Source: Gemmataceae bacterium (GTDB lineage: Bacteria > Planctomycetota > Planctomycetia > Gemmatales > Gemmataceae). Taken from it: a stretch of DNA of 9,711 nucleotides. The stretch spans positions 1-9,711 of the forward strand of contig JADLBT010000212.1 in the NCBI GenBank assembly GCA_020847555.1, in the 5' to 3' direction. Position 1 is the first letter of the stretch, and each line of letters begins with the position of its first letter. A program made the position numbers and the translations under genes. Below the pieces are notes generated by a model that saw nothing but the letters and a program-made list of their open reading frames with translations, made no database searches and was not told the origin of the DNA. Shown here in pieces: positions 1 through 6,564 of this stretch.

Positions 1-240
1 CCCAAGGCGCAGTCAAACCCCCTCACCCCCGGCCCCTCTCCCACCAGGGGAGAGGGGCGAAGTACAGCTGCCGCTCGCCCTGGGACTGGTAGACAAAACT
101 CCTAACCTGTTGCTGGAACCTGTCTAAAACCAATGGGTTGCAACCCGTAGGCTTCGGACGCAGGGGGTTTGGTCCGGTGGTCCTGACGCTTCGGGCGCGT
201 TCGGCGCCGGCCGCGTCCGCGCCGCACGGTGCCGGTACGG
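1..240. other. Non-coding flank downstream of maf
   Basis: I see no credible gene here; the open frames crossing it lack family features. It contains a strong hairpin repeat (32-58), a 12-bp perfect palindrome GGGTTGCAACCC (135-146), and a 10-base fragment CTGACGCTTC (183-192) that matches part of the right arm of the large palindrome at 4472-4527. It lies directly downstream of the minus-strand maf stop codon, so it may hold that operon's transcription end, but no hairpin followed by a T-run is visible. Confidence 0.5.
32..58. repeat. Hairpin repeat, copy 1 (11-bp arms, ACCAG loop)
   Basis: Perfect inverted repeat: left arm GCCCCTCTCCC (32-42), loop ACCAG (43-47), right arm GGGAGAGGGGC (48-58). 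A second copy with the same core and loop lies in opposite orientation at 1930-1958. Both sit outside genes. That two copies share loop and flanking C-rich sequence shows a dispersed repeat family rather than chance. It could act as a transcription attenuator, but no U-tract follows on either strand. Confidence 0.75.
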
Positions 241-849
241 TCACGCGGGCGGGGGCGGACGCGGGATCCCGCCGAACCACTCCAGGGTCTTTGTGGTCGT
301 CTCCAGCGGCAGACCGACCACGTTGCTGATGGTGCCCTCCAGCACGCGGATGTACGGGTCGTCCGGCCCCTCGACGGCGTAGGCGCCCGAGCACCCGGCC
401 CAGGTGCGCGTCGCGAGGTAGGCATCCAGTTCCGCGTCGGTGAGCCCCTTGAACGCGACGCGGCTGAACTCCTGCCACGCCAGCTGCAGGTTGTCGGGCC
501 GCCGCCACAGGACAACGCCCGTCCACAACTCGTGGGTGGTGCCGCCGAGCAGGCGCAGGATGCGCCGGGCGTCGGCCGCGTCGGCCGGCTTGCCGATCAC
601 CTGACCGTTGACCCAACCGACCGAGTCCGCCGCAAGGACGATGCCCGCGGCGAGGCGCGGCGCGACCGCGGCGGCCTTGAGCCAGGCGACGCCGTGGACG
701 AACCCGCGGATGTCGGCCACGCTCGCGCCGGTCGGCTCGTCCACCCCGGCCGGCAGCACCTCGAACCGATAGCCCGCCCGCGCCAGCAGTTCGCGCCGGG
801 CGGGCGAGCCGCTGGCGAGGATCAGGCGCACCGGCTGCTCTGCTGCCAT
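241..849 (-). CDS. maf: Maf-family nucleotide pyrophosphatase
   Basis: A 202-residue protein, the usual Maf length. Maf enzymes are cytoplasmic house-cleaning pyrophosphatases that hydrolyse dTTP, UTP or modified nucleoside triphosphates to monophosphates. Visible motifs: the N-terminal substrate loop LILASGSPARRELL (9-22), the catalytic-Asp segment LAADSVGWVNG with D75, the GKP motif (86-88), the GGTTHELWTGV segment (102-112), and the C-terminal GAYAVEGPDD and SNVVGLP blocks (155-181). The start at 849 is chosen because GAAGGAG (860-866) lies 10 bases upstream and the protein begins just before the first motif. The reading frame stays open far upstream through the neighbouring genes, but that extension has no homology-like content. 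The start overlaps the end of the glycosyltransferase gene by 28 bases, which suggests translational coupling. Whether it belongs to the dTTP/UTP or the 7-methyl-GTP subgroup cannot be settled by eye. Confidence 0.93.
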   Translation of the reverse strand: MAAEQPVRLILASGSPARRELLARAGYRFEVLPAGVDEPTGASVADIRGFVHGVAWLKAAAVAPRLAAGIVLAADSVGWVNGQVIGKPADAADARRILRLLGGTTHELWTGVVLWRRPDNLQLAWQEFSRVAFKGLTDAELDAYLATRTWAGCSGAYAVEGPDDPYIRVLEGTISNVVGLPLETTTKTLEWFGGIPRPPPPA

Positions 850-1895
850 GTCGTCAACACTCCTTCGAGGACCGGCCAGAGGCGGTCCGGCGTCAGCTCG
901 CTCATGCATTCCAGCCGCTCGCAGTGCTTGCGCAGGCTGCCGGCGCACCAGACGCTCGTCGCGACCGCACCGCCGCGGGCACCATACGGGCCAGTCCGGC
1001 GGATCTGGGTACAGGTATACGGCGCCACCACCGGCCGGCCCAGCGCGACGGCCAGGTGGAGCGGGCCGGTGTCGTTGGCGATCATCGCATCGGCCAGGCT
1101 CAGCAGGGCTGCCAGCTGCGGCAGCGTCGTGGAGCCGGTGAAGTCGCGCACCGCGCCGCCCAGCCCCGCCGCCGCGCGCCGGGCGAGCGCCCTCTCGTCT
1201 GCGCCGCCGACGAACAGCACGCTTCCGCCAAAGCGGTCGAGGGCTCGGCGGGCGAGGCGGGCGAAGTGCTCCGGCGGCCAGCGCTTCGTCATCCAGCGCG
1301 ACCCGACGCCCAGCGCCAGCCACGGACGCGGACAGCCGCGCAGCGCGTCCAGCGCCCACCGTCGGGCCGGCTCGGCCACGGGAACGCGGAAGCGCACCGG
1401 ACCCTCGCCGGCCCCCAGCGCCCGCGCGACCAGCAGGTAGCGCTCGACCGCGTGCAGCGCGCCGCCGTCGGCCACCAGGTCGGTATAGCACCAGCGCGAC
1501 CCCTCGCGCGCCGACGCCAGCCCGACGCGCCGCGGCGCCCCGGTCGCCAGGGCCATCAGGCCGGTGCGCAGCAGACCCTGCAAGTCGATGACGAGATCGA
1601 ACCGCTCGCGGCGCAGCCGGCTCAGGAACCGGCCGAAGCCCAGGGCCGCCGCCAGCGCCCCCGCGCGCCCCGCTCCGCGGTCGAACGGAAGGATGGCGTC
1701 GAGGTCTTCGTGGCCGCGCAGCAGCGGCGCGTAGGCGCGGTTGACAACCCACGTCAGGTGGGCGTGCGGGTAGCGCCGCCGCAGGGCGGTGAGGACGGGC
1801 AGGCTGTGGACGATGTCGCCCAGGGCGCTCGGCTTGATCAGCGCGATGCGGCGAGCCGGATATTCCGCAAGAGGGACGCGCTGGCGGGCAGTCAT
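822..1895 (-). CDS. Glycosyltransferase family 9 (heptosyltransferase-like)
   Basis: A 357-residue protein of the ADP-heptose:LPS heptosyltransferase family (GT9, WaaC/WaaF-like). These enzymes add a sugar, classically heptose, to the LPS inner core on the cytoplasmic face of the inner membrane. Visible motifs: the N-terminal Rossmann start RIALIKPSALGDIVHSLPVL (16-35) with conserved D27; FDLVIDLQGLLRT (99-111); the nucleotide-sugar region around ALGVGSRWMTKRWP with K204; the FVGGADE turn (228-234); and the signature IANDTGPLHLA (272-282) ahead of GRPVVAPY. The cysteine-bearing tail (C317, C325, C330) is also typical of the family. The start has a clear GAAAGGAG (1903-1910), 7 bases upstream. 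It sits between an MFS gene upstream and maf overlapping downstream, all on one strand. The actual donor and acceptor sugars are unknown, and no heptose biosynthesis genes are present here. Confidence 0.92.
   Translation of the reverse strand: MTARQRVPLAEYPARRIALIKPSALGDIVHSLPVLTALRRRYPHAHLTWVVNRAYAPLLRGHEDLDAILPFDRGAGRAGALAAALGFGRFLSRLRRERFDLVIDLQGLLRTGLMALATGAPRRVGLASAREGSRWCYTDLVADGGALHAVERYLLVARALGAGEGPVRFRVPVAEPARRWALDALRGCPRPWLALGVGSRWMTKRWPPEHFARLARRALDRFGGSVLFVGGADERALARRAAAGLGGAVRDFTGSTTLPQLAALLSLADAMIANDTGPLHLAVALGRPVVAPYTCTQIRRTGPYGARGGAVATSVWCAGSLRKHCERLECMSELTPDRLWPVLEGVLTTWQQSSRCA
860..866 (-). promoter_or_regulatory. Ribosome binding site for maf
   Basis: GAAGGAG on the minus strand, 10 bases before the ATG at 847-849. 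It lies inside the 3' end of the glycosyltransferase gene and decides the maf start against the much longer open frame. Confidence 0.7.
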
Positions 1896-1902
1896 ACGGC
1901 GA

Positions 1903-1910
1903 CTCCTTTC
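1903..1910 (-). promoter_or_regulatory. Ribosome binding site for the GT9 gene
   Basis: GAAAGGAG on the minus strand, 7 bases from the ATG at 1893-1895. It is one of the strongest Shine-Dalgarno sequences in the window and fixes the start. Confidence 0.75.
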
Positions 1911-1929
1911 GCCCGGTCGGCCTCGTTCT

Positions 1930-1958
1930 CCCCCCTTTCCCCTGGTGGGAGAGGGGGG
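1930..1958. repeat. Hairpin repeat, copy 2 (12-bp arms, ACCAG loop)
   Basis: Inverted repeat with arms 1930-1941 and 1947-1958 and a five-base loop that reads ACCAG on the minus strand. One position (1937/1951) pairs only as U-G in plus-strand RNA and is an A-C mismatch in minus-strand RNA. The core matches the element at 32-58 in opposite orientation. It lies in the 105-base gap between the MFS stop and the GT9 start, so it would be within a shared transcript, where it could attenuate or stabilise mRNA. No T-run follows. Confidence 0.7.
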
Positions 1959-2000
1959 CAGGGAGGTGCGGGGGGAGAAGACCCAGCACGGTCCGCGTGC

Positions 2001-3392
2001 TCAGGCGTGCGGACCGGCCGGCGCGGCCTCCTCCTGGCGGATGGTCGAGCTGGCCAGGAAGAGCAGCAGTAGCAGCGCCGCGCCGACGATGTACGGCAGA
2101 TCGTGCGCCGGCGTCACGAAGAACAGCGTCACACCCAGGAACGGACCGAGGATGCGCGCCAGCGCCGCCGCCGACTGGTTGACGCCCAGCACCTCGCCCT
2201 GCCGTGCCGGGTCGGTGCGGCGCGAGATCAGCGCCTGCACCGACGGCGTCAGGAACGCGAACCCGATCACCGCCACCGTCATCACCCCCAGCGCCACCGG
2301 CAGCAGCAGGTCCGAATCCTCGAGCGGCCCCCGGAGGTGCAGCACGCCGACCGCCCCGCCCAGCCCCAGTGCCATCAACGCGATGCCGACCTGAAGAAAG
2401 CGCACCTCGCCGACGCGCTGCACGAACCGGCGGTAGACGAAGCCCTGGATGAGCATCAGCACCAGGCCGACGTAGGCGAACACCAGGAAGTTGTTCCGCT
2501 CGGTCCGCAGTTCCTCGCGGCTGGGAACGCCGAGACCCTTCTCGACGGTCCCGGTTAGCAGCAGCTTGTTCACCAGCGCCAGTGTCGATTCGAGGCTGCC
2601 GAACGCGAACGTCGCCAGGAAGAACGTCAGCACCAGGATGCCGACCGACGGCATCCGCAGTACCTCCGCCAGAGCGTGGACGTTCAGCCAGCCGCGCCGC
2701 CCGACCGGCGGCACGTCGCGGCGCGCCGTCTCCGGCAGCCGGCGGTACGCCAGGAGCAGCGCGCCCAGCGAGAGAACCGCGGCGGCGAGGCCCGGGGCGG
2801 CCCGCGACTCGACGAACAGCGACGCGAACCCCAGCAGTGGGCCGAACGTGAACCCGATCCCGAACGCCGCCCCAATCAGCGCCATGCCGTGGGCTCGCCG
2901 GTTCGGCGGGGTCGCGTCGGCGATGACCGCCTGGGCGGTGGAGATCGTCGCGCCGGCCACACCCGCCCCGAGCCGCGCCGCGAACAGCAGCAGCAGCCCG
3001 AGGCCCGGGGCGCCCGACGCCCCCAGCTCCGACGCGACCGCGAACAGACTGTAGAACACGACCGAGCCGGCCAGCCCGAGCAGGAGGATCGGCCGCCGCC
3101 CGACCCGGTCCGACACCCGGCCCCACAGCGGCGCGAAGAGGAACTGCATCAGCGAGAACGACGCCATGAGCAGCCCGAGTATCGCCCCGCGCCAGACGCG
3201 GCTTGCCTCTCCCGGGTAGAGCGGTTCGAGCAACTCGGTTGCATACAGCGGCAGCAGCGGCAGGACGATGCCGAACCCGAGCAGGTCGATGAAGACGACC
3301 AGGAAGACGATCAGCAGGGCCGCGCGGTTGGACGGCGGGGCCGCGGCGGGCGGTTCGCCGGGGACGATACTCGACGGTGCGGATTCCTGCAT
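2001..3392 (-). CDS. MFS transporter (DHA1 / TetA-like)
   Basis: A 463-residue inner-membrane protein of the major facilitator superfamily, of the length expected for 12 membrane segments. The first helix contains IVFLVVFIDLLGFGIVLPLL (28-47) with an in-membrane Asp, D36, typical of TetA-like drug/H+ antiporters. Motif A, GRVSDRVGRRP (91-101), follows helix 2. A Gly-rich helix 4-5 region (GAGVAGATIS and GFTFGPLLGF) resembles antiporter motif C. A hydrophilic loop with many charges (about 275-301) precedes the second half, and the protein ends in a short hydrophilic tail. The start at 3392 is preferred because GGAAAG lies 8 bases upstream and the protein then has a short Pro-rich leader. A TTG at 3461 in the same frame only adds a basic, unfamily-like extension. 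It is the first gene of a minus-strand run with GT9 and maf. The substrate is unknown; drug efflux and export of an envelope precursor are both possible. Confidence 0.9.
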   Translation of the reverse strand: MQESAPSSIVPGEPPAAAPPSNRAALLIVFLVVFIDLLGFGIVLPLLPLYATELLEPLYPGEASRVWRGAILGLLMASFSLMQFLFAPLWGRVSDRVGRRPILLLGLAGSVVFYSLFAVASELGASGAPGLGLLLLFAARLGAGVAGATISTAQAVIADATPPNRRAHGMALIGAAFGIGFTFGPLLGFASLFVESRAAPGLAAAVLSLGALLLAYRRLPETARRDVPPVGRRGWLNVHALAEVLRMPSVGILVLTFFLATFAFGSLESTLALVNKLLLTGTVEKGLGVPSREELRTERNNFLVFAYVGLVLMLIQGFVYRRFVQRVGEVRFLQVGIALMALGLGGAVGVLHLRGPLEDSDLLLPVALGVMTVAVIGFAFLTPSVQALISRRTDPARQGEVLGVNQSAAALARILGPFLGVTLFFVTPAHDLPYIVGAALLLLLFLASSTIRQEEAAPAGPHA

Positions 3393-3617
3393 GATCGGCG
3401 CTTTCCGTTCAACCAGCAACCACCGGCGGCGGGCTCGCGCGGGAGGGGCGCCAGACCGCAAGCGGCACGAATGCTAACGTCGTGTCAACCCGCAAGGCTC
3501 TCCCCGCACGAGGCTTCCCTCCCGGCCGCCCTCCCCGGCTGCGTTTGACCGACCGCCCTGTGTCGAGCATCCTTGCTTTCGGCAGTGCTCTACACCCCCG
3601 TACAGGAGATGAGGCCG
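3393..3617. promoter_or_regulatory. Divergent intergenic region
   Basis: This gap separates the MFS gene (minus) from the exonuclease gene (plus), so both promoters should lie here. A weak sigma70-like match on the plus strand is TTGACC (3545-3550), 17 bases from CATCCT (3568-3573); the second hexamer matches only half the consensus. I see no operator palindrome or riboswitch-like fold. The promoter location is inferred from gene orientation. Confidence 0.35.
3604..3608 (+). promoter_or_regulatory. Ribosome binding site for the exonuclease
   Basis: AGGAG ends 9 bases before the ATG at 3618. An earlier in-frame ATG at 3609 directly abuts this sequence and so cannot use it, and an upstream TTG at 3573 lacks any such site. 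This selects 3618 as the start. Confidence 0.65.
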
Positions 3618-4463
3618 ATGGCGCCCGGCGACAGCCCCAGCAGATCCGCGGCCGAACCGAGCGACGTGCCCGCGTTCCTCGTCCTCGACGCCGAGAGCGT
3701 CCCGGACGGCCGGCTGCTCGCGCGCGTCAAGTACCCCGACGAGAACCTGGCCCCCGAGGACGCCGTCCAGCGCGCCCAGGCGGAGGCGCGCGAGCGGTCG
3801 CCGTGCGGGTCCGATTTCGTGCCGGTCAGCTTTCACTACCCGGTGGCGGTGTGCATTCTCCGGGCAGGGACCGACTTCGCGCTGCAGGGGCTGACCTGCC
3901 TGGACGCGCCGCACTTCCGCCCGCGCCGCATCGTCGAGCAGTTCTGGGGCGGCCTGGCGGCGTACAAGGAGAAGTATAAGGAGCGGATCAAACTCGTCAC
4001 CTTCAACGGCCGCGGTTTCGACCTGCCGCTGCTCGAACTCGCCGCGTTCCGCTACGGGTGCCAGGCTCGCGACTACTTCCAGTCCACCCGCAACCGCCTG
4101 GGCGGGGGCCACCTCGACCTGCTCGACTGGCTAGCCAACGTCGGAGCGGTGCGCCTGTCCGGCGGGCTCGACCTGCTGTCGAAACTCCTCGGCAAGCCGG
4201 GCAAGATGACCGTCAGCGGCGAGCAGGTCTACCAGCTCCACCGCGCGGGCCGCCTGCAGGAGATCAACGACTACTGCCTGTTCGACACCCTCGACACCTA
4301 CTTCGTCTTCCTCCGGACGCGCGTGCTGACGGGCGAGCTAACGCTGGAGCAGGAACACATCCTGGTGATGAAAGCGCGGGCGTGGCTCGCCCAGAAGGCC
4401 GAGCAGCAACCGGCGCTGCAGCAGTACCTCGACAACTGGGGCGACTGGGATCCGTGGCCGTAA
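3618..4463 (+). CDS. PolB-like DEDDy 3'-5' exonuclease
   Basis: A 281-residue protein of the predicted 3'-5' exonuclease family related to the proofreading domain of DNA polymerase B (Pfam DNA_pol_B_exo2 type). It should remove nucleotides from 3' ends of DNA in the cytoplasm with two metal ions. All three DEDDy motifs are visible: Exo I FLVLDAESVPDG with D24 and E26; Exo II LVTFNGRGFDLPLLELAA with N130 and D135; and Exo III NDYCLFDTLDTY, a YxxxD motif with Y219 and D223. There is no polymerase domain, so it is a stand-alone nuclease. The family-typical HLDLLDWL and LDLLSKLLGKPGK blocks (165-196) lie between motifs II and III. It is the only plus-strand gene, divergent from MFS and convergent with the GT2 gene, so it is likely transcribed alone. 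The role in repair or RNA processing is inferred. Confidence 0.9.
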   Translation: MAPGDSPSRSAAEPSDVPAFLVLDAESVPDGRLLARVKYPDENLAPEDAVQRAQAEARERSPCGSDFVPVSFHYPVAVCILRAGTDFALQGLTCLDAPHFRPRRIVEQFWGGLAAYKEKYKERIKLVTFNGRGFDLPLLELAAFRYGCQARDYFQSTRNRLGGGHLDLLDWLANVGAVRLSGGLDLLSKLLGKPGKMTVSGEQVYQLHRAGRLQEINDYCLFDTLDTYFVFLRTRVLTGELTLEQEHILVMKARAWLAQKAEQQPALQQYLDNWGDWDPWP

Positions 4464-4471
4464 CCCCCCAT

Positions 4472-4527
4472 GAGCCGGAAGCGTCAGCGACGGGCCTTGC
4501 CCCGTCCGTCGCTGACGCTTCCGGCTC
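4472..4527. repeat. Large palindrome between convergent genes (22-bp perfect arms)
   Basis: Left arm 4472-4493 and right arm 4506-4527 are exact reverse complements, with a 12-base loop. The core reads GGAAGCGTCAGCGACGG on the plus strand. It fills the 67-base gap between the exonuclease stop (4463) and the GT2 stop (4531), so it can fold in transcripts from both sides and probably serves as a bidirectional transcript end. No T-tract follows on either strand, so rho-independent termination in the classic sense is not shown. From general knowledge this resembles dispersed palindromes common in Gemmata-type genomes. Confidence 0.8.
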
Positions 4528-4530
4528 GTC

Positions 4531-5667
4531 TCACGCGCGCCAGAACGGGCCGAGCCCGCGCAGCACGAAATGCGCCAGACCCCGGCACGCGAGCAGGCTC
4601 TTGCCCGCATCCTGCCGCCGGCCGCGCAGCCGCCGCCACAGGTACTGTAGCCCCTTGCCCGTCATCTGCACCGGAGCGTCGAGCGTCACGATCAGCTTGT
4701 ACAGCGTCAGCCGCAGCGGCGAGCACCCGCACTTGCGCAGGTAGCGCGCGAACCCGGTGATCATCTGGGCCGAGGCGTACCCAATGTGCTGCCGGGTGGA
4801 GACGCGCCCGTAGTGGGTGATCTCCACCTCCGGCAGGTACACCACCCGCGCCGTCCGGTTGACGCGCGTCGAGAGGTCGAGATCCTCGCCGCCGAAGTTG
4901 AACTCCTCGTCCCACCCCCCGCAGGCGAAGAACTGCTCGCGCGGGAGCAGCACTGCGGCCCCCATCAGCACGTCCACGGCGCGCACCGTGTGCGGGTCGA
5001 AGTCCTCCCGGCGGTACGCCCGGTAGGCGCCGCGGAAGAGGCCCGTCCAGCGCAGCAGGCTCGTGCGGTGCAGGAGCGTCGCCATCGTCGGCCGGCGGCG
5101 GTACGACACCTGGTAGCGGCCGCGCACATCGCGCAGCGACGGTCCGACCATGCCGACGTCGGGGTGAGCGGCCGCATAGTCCACGAGCCGACGCAGCGCG
5201 CCCGGCGGAACGACCGTGTCGTTGTTCAGGAAGAACAGGTAGCGGCCGCGGGCCAGCTCGGCCGCCTGATTGTTCGCCCGGGCGAACCCGCGGTTGGTCG
5301 GGTTGCGGACCAGGACCGTCTCGGGGAACTCGGCCGCCACCATGTCGGCGGCTCCGTCGGTCGAGCCATTGTCCACCACCACCGTCTCGACCACCACCCC
5401 CTGCGGTCGGTCGAGCACCGACTCCAGGCAGGCGCGAAGCAGATCCCGGCAGTTCCAGTTGGCAATGCACACTGACACCTCGACCGGCTCCGGAGCAGGG
5501 TGGAGGCGCCGGGCGGCGCGCCGCTTGCGGCGGAGCGCAGGCCAGGGAGCGAGCGGCTCGGCGTCATCGGCGATCGGAACCAGACCCTGCGCGACCTGTG
5601 CGCTGGCTGTACAGGTCGCACGGGCCGGCGGCAGACCGGGGATTAGCGGAGCGCGAGGGTGCGACAT
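4531..5667 (-). CDS. Glycosyltransferase family 2 (rhamnosyltransferase-like)
   Basis: A 378-residue GT-A-fold glycosyltransferase. It should transfer a sugar from a nucleotide-sugar donor to a growing surface glycan at the cytoplasmic side of the membrane. Visible motifs: EVSVCIANWNCRDLLRACLE (63-82) opening the domain; VVVDNGSTDG (96-105) with donor-binding D99; NRGFARANN (125-133); the metal-site equivalent FLNNDTVV (146-153); and the acceptor/catalytic region GGWDEEFNFGGEDLDLSTR with E261 and D262. The layout matches WbbL-like rhamnosyltransferases, but sugar specificity cannot be read. A basic amphipathic tail (about 318-350) may touch the membrane. The first 63 residues are Pro/Ala/Arg-rich and precede the domain. 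The ATG at 5667 has GGGAG five bases away and overlaps the methyltransferase end by 25 bases. A GTG at 5478 with GGAG nine bases upstream is a plausible alternative start. Confidence 0.9.
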   Translation of the reverse strand: MSHPRAPLIPGLPPARATCTASAQVAQGLVPIADDAEPLAPWPALRRKRRAARRLHPAPEPVEVSVCIANWNCRDLLRACLESVLDRPQGVVVETVVVDNGSTDGAADMVAAEFPETVLVRNPTNRGFARANNQAAELARGRYLFFLNNDTVVPPGALRRLVDYAAAHPDVGMVGPSLRDVRGRYQVSYRRRPTMATLLHRTSLLRWTGLFRGAYRAYRREDFDPHTVRAVDVLMGAAVLLPREQFFACGGWDEEFNFGGEDLDLSTRVNRTARVVYLPEVEITHYGRVSTRQHIGYASAQMITGFARYLRKCGCSPLRLTLYKLIVTLDAPVQMTGKGLQYLWRRLRGRRQDAGKSLLACRGLAHFVLRGLGPFWRA

Positions 5668-6326
5668 TCGGTCTCCCAGCGTTCCTGGTCGAGGTACGGG
5701 GCGAACGGACGCCGCCCGCACAGCCACCGGCCCAGCCCGTAGCGCAGGCTCTTGCCCCACGGCAGCGGGGCGAGCTCGTACCGGCGCAGGCGCTCGCGGT
5801 ACTCCTCGAACTGTCCCGCAGTAATCGGCGGGCGCGCCTCGCGGAACGCCAGAGCCCACACGTTCGACGGCCGTCGGGCCGGGCCGTGCCACCCGATCAC
5901 CTTGCTGGGGTAGTCCTCCAGCAGCAGTTCCAGCGACTCGGGCGTGAAGCGCCAGTAATCGCTCGGGAAGCTGTGGATGTGGAAGTAAAACGGGCAGGAC
6001 ACGAGCAGGGCGCCATCGGGGCGCAGGACGCGGCGCGCCTCGTCGAGGGCGCGCCAGAACCGGGGCACGTGTTCGAGGGTGTTCATGGCGACGACGGTGC
6101 CGACGGAACCGTCCGCGTGGGGCAACTGCTGGGCGTCGGCGACGAGGTCCACGCCGAGGCCGGGCCGGACGTCGAGGCCGGTGTACGACTTGCCGGGGAA
6201 GAGGGCGCGCAGGTCCGCCAGTTCCTCCTGTCCGGGAACCTGGAACGAGCCGATCTCAAGGATGGGTTCGGGGAGATCGAACGTCTCGGTCAGGGCGCGG
6301 GCCACGCCGTTGAGAAACCGATTCAT
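5643..6326 (-). CDS. Class I SAM-dependent methyltransferase
   Basis: A 227-residue Rossmann-fold methyltransferase. Visible motifs: motif I ILEIGSFQV (22-30) binding SAM; the acidic end of beta-2 in YTGLDVRPG with D52; VADAQQLP (62-69); the post-II strand VVAMNTLEHVPR (78-89), typical of the UbiE/Methyltransf_11 type; VLRPDGALLVSCPF (100-113); and PSDYWRFTPESLELLL (121-136), which is frequent in methyltransferases of polysaccharide clusters. The ATG at 6326 is chosen over a GTG at 6344 because AAGGA (6336-6340) lies nine bases upstream of it. The gene ends 25 bases inside the GT2 gene, so the two are very likely co-transcribed and act on the same surface glycan. The methyl acceptor is unknown; a sugar or a glycolipid head group is an inference from context. 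Confidence 0.87.
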   Translation of the reverse strand: MNRFLNGVARALTETFDLPEPILEIGSFQVPGQEELADLRALFPGKSYTGLDVRPGLGVDLVADAQQLPHADGSVGTVVAMNTLEHVPRFWRALDEARRVLRPDGALLVSCPFYFHIHSFPSDYWRFTPESLELLLEDYPSKVIGWHGPARRPSNVWALAFREARPPITAGQFEEYRERLRRYELAPLPWGKSLRYGLGRWLCGRRPFAPYLDQERWETECRTLALR

Positions 6327-6335
6327 GTGCGTGCG

Positions 6336-6340
6336 TCCTT
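6336..6340 (-). promoter_or_regulatory. Ribosome binding site for the methyltransferase
   Basis: AAGGA on the minus strand, nine bases before the ATG at 6324-6326. It favours this ATG over the GTG six codons upstream. Confidence 0.6.
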
Positions 6341-6473
6341 GCACAGGGAGTCGTCCGGTTTCCGCCAGGCCGGCAGGAGGCGCGGCGTGGGGGCATCATG
6401 GCTGGCATACGGTAAGTAACACGTCCCGGGGGGATGTGTCAACCGCAACCGACCGGGCAACCGCGACCAACCC

Positions 6474-6519
6474 GGAGCGCCAGCGCCGAGCCTCTGCAAG
6501 CGCCCGGCGCTGGCGCTCC
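6474..6519. repeat. Palindrome downstream of the surface protein gene (15-bp perfect arms)
   Basis: Left arm GGAGCGCCAGCGCCG (6474-6488) and right arm CGGCGCTGGCGCTCC (6505-6519) are exact reverse complements around a 16-base loop. It lies 46 bases past the minus-strand stop of the large surface protein and upstream of the methyltransferase start, inside the 238-base gap 6327-6564. It may end the surface-protein transcript, though no T-run follows. It is unrelated in sequence to the palindromes at 32-58 and 4472-4527. Nothing else is recognisable in that gap. Confidence 0.7.
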
Positions 6520-6564
6520 TACCCTTCTGCTCCTGCACTGCGACCGGGCCGCGGCGCAGGAGGC

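Noticed and set aside
229..1440. Long plus-strand open frames opposite maf, GT9 and MFS (also 924-2072 and 2676-3548)
   Set aside because: They are low-complexity Arg/Ala/Pro/Gln-rich shadows of minus-strand genes with clear motifs.
241..3126. A 961-codon open frame on the minus strand ending in the Maf sequence
   Set aside because: Only the last 202 codons have Maf features. The upstream part is Arg/Ala/Gly-rich out-of-frame reading of the GT9 and MFS genes, kept open by high GC. The maf start has its own ribosome binding site.
3545..3573. TTGACC-17-CATCCT as a firm promoter for the exonuclease
   Set aside because: The second hexamer matches only half the consensus; such matches are expected by chance, so it is noted only within the divergent region entry.
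4472..4527. Palindrome as insertion-sequence ends
   Set aside because: The arms are separated by only 12 bases, and there is no transposase gene or target duplication.
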